DNA of 64,000 nt from Panax quinquefolius (Eukaryota; Streptophyta; Magnoliopsida; Apiales; Araliaceae). This document shows positions 58,724 to 64,000 of the stretch, piece after piece. The position numbers were made by a program, and so were the translations under genes. The notes under the pieces are model-generated. The model did no database searches. It saw only the letters and a program-made list of their open reading frames with translations, and was not told the origin of the DNA. The first letter of the stretch is position 1; each line of letters opens with the position of its first letter. Location of the stretch: contig CM035171.1 of the NCBI GenBank assembly GCA_020205615.1, forward strand, positions 28,443,105 through 28,507,104, in the 5' to 3' direction.

Positions 58724-61053
58724 TTAGTCACTCCTTGTAATTTCGCCCATGTTAGAATTAGAACCCTTTGACTCTTGATTTGCAACTAGCGGTACCAAAA
58801 GTTGGTCGTCCGTCGGCCCATCATCTATATTAAAAATGCCAATTTAAAATATCAATACCCAAAATTGAACTAAAAAATAACAATTAAAGTAAAAATATTT
58901 ACAACTAGAACAAACCTTGTATTTCATATCCACAAATCCAATTACGTCCACAAATTAATGCTTGTGCATTATCCGGTAGAAGCGAACTATGATATTTTGT
59001 GAGAACTTTTGCTCCAATGCTAAAGGTTGACTCCGAAGCAACCGTTGTAATTGGAATTGATAAGATATCATATGCCATATTCGCTAGTATTAGATATCTA
59101 TAATAACGTAATATTTGAAAGTACTAAATAGTCATTAGTCAATAGTCATGTATAAAATCAAGGTATAAAACTATAATAAAAAATAAGGATTGGGTACCTC
59201 TTTGAAAGTTTTTTCCACTCTTCTAGAATATTAAAAGAAGATTTGTTAGTCAAAATTTTCTCCTCCAAGTATTGTTCTAATTCTGTTCTTGTTGATGTAG
59301 TACCTTGCACTTCCCTCACAAACTCCTATTTAAAAATTTTAAACATCAAAAGTTCATCAACACAAATATGCAATATAGATAAATATGCCAAAAATTAAAA
59401 AAATTATAATATATGAAAATTTTACTTACATCATACTCATCATCACTATGTTCACGTGTGTTATTGATAGCAATAGTTGAAGTCCTTACACCATCTTGAG
59501 GTTGTTGTGAACCATCTTTTGACAACTCCATTGCATATTCCATGAACAAAGATTTCATAGCATCCACAATTTTCTCCACTTTTCTATTTATAACATACTC
59601 ATCCGTCTCAAATTTTTTCAATTTAAATTTGACAAATTGTACCTTATACCTTGGGTCAAGAATAGTAGCTATGGACAAGATAACAACATAGTCGTTCCAA
59701 TATTTGTCAAACTTTGGCAACATCTCATTTGCCATGTTTCTAATTACTTCAATCTCACAAGACTTATTATACATTAGAAGTTCTTTTATCCTCAACACAT
59801 GTAAGAAATAAAGATTTGCTGTTGGATAACTCGTTCCTGAAAAAAGTTCTGTAATTTTCCAAAATGGTTTCAAAACTGTAATGATAGCTTGTGCTATTTC
59901 CCACTCATCATTTGATGGACAAGTTGTGTAAGATGATTCAACCATGGCATATTGAAAGAAAACATCTTTATATTTCAAAACACTATCAAGCATCTCCCAT
60001 GTAGAATTCCATCTAGTCACATAATCCAAACGCAAACCCGATTCTACGGACACAAGCAATTGTTCACAACATGTAACAAACTTTAATAATCTACTTTCAG
60101 ATCCCTTAATATATTTGACACTCTCTCTAATTTTGCGCAAAGGTTCACTTGCAATTTTCAACCCATCTTGAATAATGAGATTTAATATGTGAGCAGAACA
60201 CCGAACATGGAAAAAACTACCATTGCAAAACAAGTTTCCTCTCAAATGAGCCTTCAAGAAATTTTGCATGTTGTAGTTGTTTGTTGCATTATCTAAAGTG
60301 ATAGAAAAGATCTTTTTTTCAATTCCCCAATCCTTTAAAAACTCAAAGATTTTTTCTGATAAAAGAGTACCGGTATGTGGTGGGGGGGAAATGACAAAAA
60401 TTTATAATCCTACTGTGCAACACACAATCATGATCAATAAAGTGAGCGGTTAAACAAATATATCCCTCACTAGTACCGGACAACCACAAATCAGAAGTGA
60501 GACAAATTCTACCGCGGATGTTCTCAAATGCACGTTTCAATTTTGCTTTCTCAAGCTTATAAATTTTAATACAATCCGCTTTGGCAGTGTTTCAAGTATA
60601 CGATTTCACATCCAGATTCAAATAGTTATGCACTCTTTGTAATCCTTCATGTTCAACAATCAAGAATGGATAGTTATGCATCATGATTGCTTCAGCCATT
60701 TTATCCCTATAAATGAGCTGACTAAATTTTCTATTATGCATTTTTCTTTCATGATCAAGATGCATTTGACTCACATTTTGGTTAACTAAACCAGGACATG
60801 ACTTTTCATGTGGATGCAAATTTCTAGTCCCATGAGAACTACCACCATCTCCAATAGCATAAATTTTTGTGCATGTTTTACAATATGCTCTTAACTTTTT
60901 GATTAAAGGATCTACCTTTTTTTCATATTGATTCCAAATTAAACTTTCTTCCCTTCGTTTTTTCTTCGAACTGTCAATTGGTTGTGTCAAATTGTCCGAG
61001 CTTTCAACTCCTCCATCAATCAAATCAATTGTTACACGATCTCGTCGATCCAT
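58724..61053 (-). pseudogene. hAT-superfamily transposase gene, four exons, one stop and one frameshift
   Basis: Exon 1 spans 61053-59430. It begins MDRRDRVTIDLIDGG, then a BED-type zinc finger (CKTCTKIYAIGDGG, HGTRNLHPHEKSC), then, after an in-frame TGA at 60592-60594, the RNase-H-like transposase core (LTSDLWLSGTSEGYICLT, then after a one-base change in a C run near 60383, RCSAHILNLIIQDGL and YVTRWNSTWEML). Exon 2 is 59325-59198. Exon 3 (59097-58916) holds the hATC dimerisation domain ([20 protein letters not shown], then [17 protein letters not shown]). Exon 4 (58824-58724) ends DQLLVPLVANQESKG. Donors and acceptors are GT/AG (59430 is followed by GTAAGT). This type resembles the RICESLEEPER/DAYSLEEPER group. 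As read it is inactive, though only two lesions separate it from an open frame. Confidence 0.85.
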
Positions 61054-62004
61054 AAGAACTCTACAAACACATGCAAGTAAAAATGAATGAGTACTAAAAG
61101 AAATATTTATATTTTTATCATATAGATGGATGATATGAAGTAATTAATAGCATTCGACCATTATATTAAGCAATTAGTCTACCACTCTTTTCACAAATAA
61201 ATCAGATTGTAATGTGATGTCCATTGGCTATTATCAAATAAATCAAATAATTCTTTTTATGCTCGGAAGTCAGAAGTCACATCTCATATGCTATTATCCC
61301 TAAAAGATGGACTTTATTCAAGCAATCAAATCAGGAATTTCAAAGCAGCATGATCAAATTAGGAAACCATAAGAAATCAGCCTTCAAACTAGTAGTACCC
61401 ACTACCCAGTATAGTGACTAATTACCTAGATTTCACCCAAAAGATATGATTTAACAGAAAACAACACAAAATTACCTAGATTTTAGAGAGAAATTTTTCT
61501 CACACCTTGTAAATTTGGATTTGGGACGAAGAGAAAACCTACCCAGTCGGCGTCGTGAGTCGTGACCGTCGTGAGTGAAGATTAGAGTCGCCTGAGTCGG
61601 CGTCCGGCGTCGTGAGTCGTGACCGACTGATCGTCGTCGTAGATCGATCACTCTCAAAGTCTCAATATGCGAGATTGTAGAGTCTTAGAGATTGTAGTGA
61701 GATACGAGATAGTGAGAATGTGAGATACAGAGATAGTGAGAATGTGAGATAGAGAATTAGAGATAGACTTAGACAATAAGACAGATACAGATACTCAGAT
61801 TAAGATAGGATAGGGTTTTTTAAAAAAGAAGTGGGCGGGACGGGCTATGCTTGGGCCGGCTATTTAAATTATGTAAAACTAAAATGGCTTTTAATTTATT
61901 AAAAGGTAAAGAAAGTTCACAACCCAGCTTTTGATGGCGTTTACTACTTACAATTTTTTTTCCGCGCTCACTTGTTGACCGTATCTTCATCGTGTTATCA
62001 TGCA
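61054..62004 (-). other. hAT 5' flank and subterminal region
   Basis: 61054-61480 is AT-rich with no gene. 61540-61650 is a GC-rich leader with repeated GTCGTGAGTCGTGACCG-like words. 61680-61770 is a GAGATAGTGAGAATGTGAGA repeat. 61831-61861 (GTGGGCGGGACGGGCTATGC) looks like the GGGCGGG-type subterminal repeats of plant hAT elements. The outer terminal repeat itself (a CAGGG/TAGGG-type end) was not found. Confidence 0.5.
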
Positions 62005-62464
62005 GAATCAGATTTTTTACCCAACAATAACGCGAGATACTTATGTAAGAATTCTATCAAGCGAATAATTGAACAAAACTAAGTGACTTCACGTGGCATC
62101 AATTATCAATACTGGTGTCTTACTTGCAACTAATGCATGACATATTCTTATACTTTTAACATTTGTATTTCAACAGTTAATGGTAAAACTTCCGCCGTTA
62201 CTTTTATAAAAAGATATTTCTATCATTTTCTAACTCCGATAATAATTCCACTGTGGGGTCCACCAATGATTGTGCCGTCGTACGAATATTCCCTGTTAAA
62301 ACGAATATTTCCCAACCAATCGAATATAATATAACAACTTGCGTACTTTGCAAAATTTATAAATATTACCCACAACTATAATATTATATCACATTCACTC
62401 CTTAATATTCAAAAATAATATTTATAGAAAATTCATCTTTATTCATAAAAGTTGGGGTCTTACA
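62005..62464 (-). repeat. Fragment of a B-family LTR
   Basis: The last about 460 bp match 4700-5165 in the B LTR (GGTCCACCAATGATTG, CGAATATAATATAAC, CTTGCGTACTTTGCAAAATTTATAAATA) and end GGGGTCTTACA, exactly at the LTR edge. The left side is truncated. It abuts element E mid-RT, so a minus-strand B-family element was inserted there. Confidence 0.75.
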
Positions 62465-64000
62465 GTGAAGATCATGAGCAACACTTGAGGCTGATACTCC
62501 AAAGGCTTCATGAAAATAAGTTATATGCCAAGTTGAAGAAATGCGAGTTCTGGCTTGAGGAAGTAGCATTCCTTGGGTACGTGATATAAAATCACGGAAT
62601 ATTTGTTGACTTGGTAAAGATTGAAGCAATTCAAAGCTGGGAGCAACCTAAGTCAGTGACCAAAGTACGTAACTTTTTGGGCTTAGCTGGTTATTATCGG
62701 AGGTTCGTGGAAGGATTTTCTCGAATCGCTACTCCATTAACTCAGCTGACTCGAAAAGATACAAAATTTGGTTGGAGCGAGGATTGTGAGAAGAGTTTTC
62801 AAGAACTCAAGAGGAGGCTCATTTCAGCACCTGTTTTGACAATACCAGCTGGTTCAGAGGGATTTGTCATATACAGTGATGCTTCATGCAAAGGTTTAGG
62901 GTGTGTTCGCATGCAACATGGGAAAGTCATAGCCTATGCCTCATGACAACTCAAAGAATATGAGAGAAATTATCCTACTCATGATCTAGAGTTGGCGGTA
63001 CAATATTTTTTGCGCTTAAGATTTGGGCATTATTACCGTATGGAGAGAAGGTGGAGATCAATACGGATCATAAAAGCCTCAAATATTTCTTTACTCAAAA
63101 GGAACTCAACATGCGATAATGATAATGGCTTGAGCTATTGATAGATTATGATCATACAATTCAATACCATCCTGGACAAATGAACGTAGTAGCTGACGCA
63201 TTTAGTATAAGATCATATGCGGGTACGAGTGCGATATTGTCAATGCAAAGTCCCATTTTGTATGACTTACAAAGGATGTAGATAGAGTTAAAGACTCTAG
63301 GGACCCATGTGATGATGGCGAATATACGAGTAGAACCGACTTTAATTGATAAAGTTAAAGTTGCTTTCGTTACTGCACACTGAGGTAGCGCGTATATGAG
63401 GAAGAAAGTGCGAGAAGGTGCTATTTCGAAAGAAAGAATCGATGAAGAAGGAATACTTCGAGTCAACTCCAGACTTTGTGTTCCTAAAGATTTTGACTTG
63501 AAGTATAAAATCATGATGGAGGCACACAACACACCGTTTCAAATCCATCTCGAGGAGTACCAAAATGTATCGTGATCTTCGACATACATTTTGGTGGAGC
63601 AATATGAGAGAGAGATAAGCGGGGGTTATCTTAAGGTGTCTAGCTTGTCAATGAAGTCAAGCGAGCATCAAGTGCCAAAAGGTCCATTGCAACCACTTGA
63701 AATTCCAGAATGGAAGTGGGAACACATTACCATGGATTTTGTTACTGGTATTCCCAAGGTTTCTCAAGGCATAGATGCGATTTGGGTCACTATTGATAGA
63801 TTGACCAAGTCTGCTCATTTCTTACAGATACGAGAAACTTATACACTTGAACGTCTTGCTCGTACATACGTAAACAAGATTGTAAGATTGCATGGTATGC
63901 TAGTATCCATAGTTTCTGATCGAGACCCAAGATTCACTTCACAATTTGGGGTTAGTTTGCAAAAAGTTATGGGCACAGATTTATGATTTAGTTCGGCATA
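62465..64000 (+). pseudogene. Gypsy element E: RT end, RNase H and integrase (runs off the window)
   Basis: Read on the plus strand. The RT C-terminus is at 62465-62600 ([25 protein letters not shown]). At 62611-62946 lies the RT connection ([26 protein letters not shown]) and RNase H start ([14 protein letters not shown]), ending in a TGA after AYAS. RNase H continues with stops near 63115-63130 where family members read MRQRRWLEL. At 63591-63986 is the integrase core ([44 protein letters not shown]). It belongs to the B/C family (compare 37021-36695). Several stops sit at positions where CGA or CAA/CAG codons are expected. The upstream RT part is cut by the B-type LTR end. Confidence 0.8.

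Noticed and set aside
61472..61657. Arg-rich 61-codon frame upstream of hAT transposase
   Set aside because: Comes from repeated GTCGTGAGTCGTGACC words in the leader. No domain and no better start evidence.

Overview
This window is intergenic, repeat-dense plant DNA. It is AT-rich, and I see no host single-copy gene. Nearly every recognisable piece belongs to an LTR retrotransposon (Ty3/gypsy chromoviruses with a C-terminal chromodomain, one Ty1/copia element, one pol-less element) or to a hAT DNA transposon. Chromodomain-bearing gypsy elements with initiator-Met-tRNA primer sites, a plant mobile domain (PMD) fragment and the hAT transposase type all point to a flowering plant. I cannot name the species.

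Layout. 1-5165: gypsy element B, minus strand: LTR-like left flank, gag/protease remnant, and an LTR at 2716-5165. 5166-31650: one LTR of a family here called L, minus strand, split into three pieces by gypsy A (5731-21969, plus strand, 5-bp duplication GTCGA) and by a copia element (23070-31395, minus strand, duplication CCTTC). Inside A, its gag is cut at 10183 by a second L copy in plus orientation. That copy carries a spliced PMD-type coding region, then a copia-type LTR (16059-17796), before A resumes in integrase. 31651-46285: element G, plus strand, with an Asp-tRNA-type primer site and two short reading frames but no pol. It is split by a complete gypsy element C (33339-43297, minus strand, duplication GGTGT). 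46286-57937: gypsy element D, minus strand, same family as A. 57938 to about 61900: a hAT transposase gene, minus strand, four exons with a stop and a frameshift. About 62005-62464: B-type LTR end. 62465-64000: gypsy element E, plus strand, RT to integrase, running off the window.

How the parts relate. The insertions form a relative timeline: G first, then L-minus in G's 5' LTR and C in G's middle; A and the copia element into L-minus; L-plus into A. No element reads as an intact autonomous unit. C has the most complete domain set, but its frames are broken. A and D share an extra acidic/coiled-coil reading frame upstream of gag. The copia element has lost its protease region. G looks like a non-autonomous element mobilised in trans.

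The most striking cross-cutting signal is that differences between the two LTRs of the same element (copia, C, D, partly A) fall largely on CAG/CTG trinucleotides, the CHG methylation context of plants. Some are clean C-to-T changes. Many are complex swaps such as CTG to TCG or CAG to CG, which look more like consensus sequencing error at methylated sites than mutation. Frameshifts and stops in this window should therefore be read with caution.
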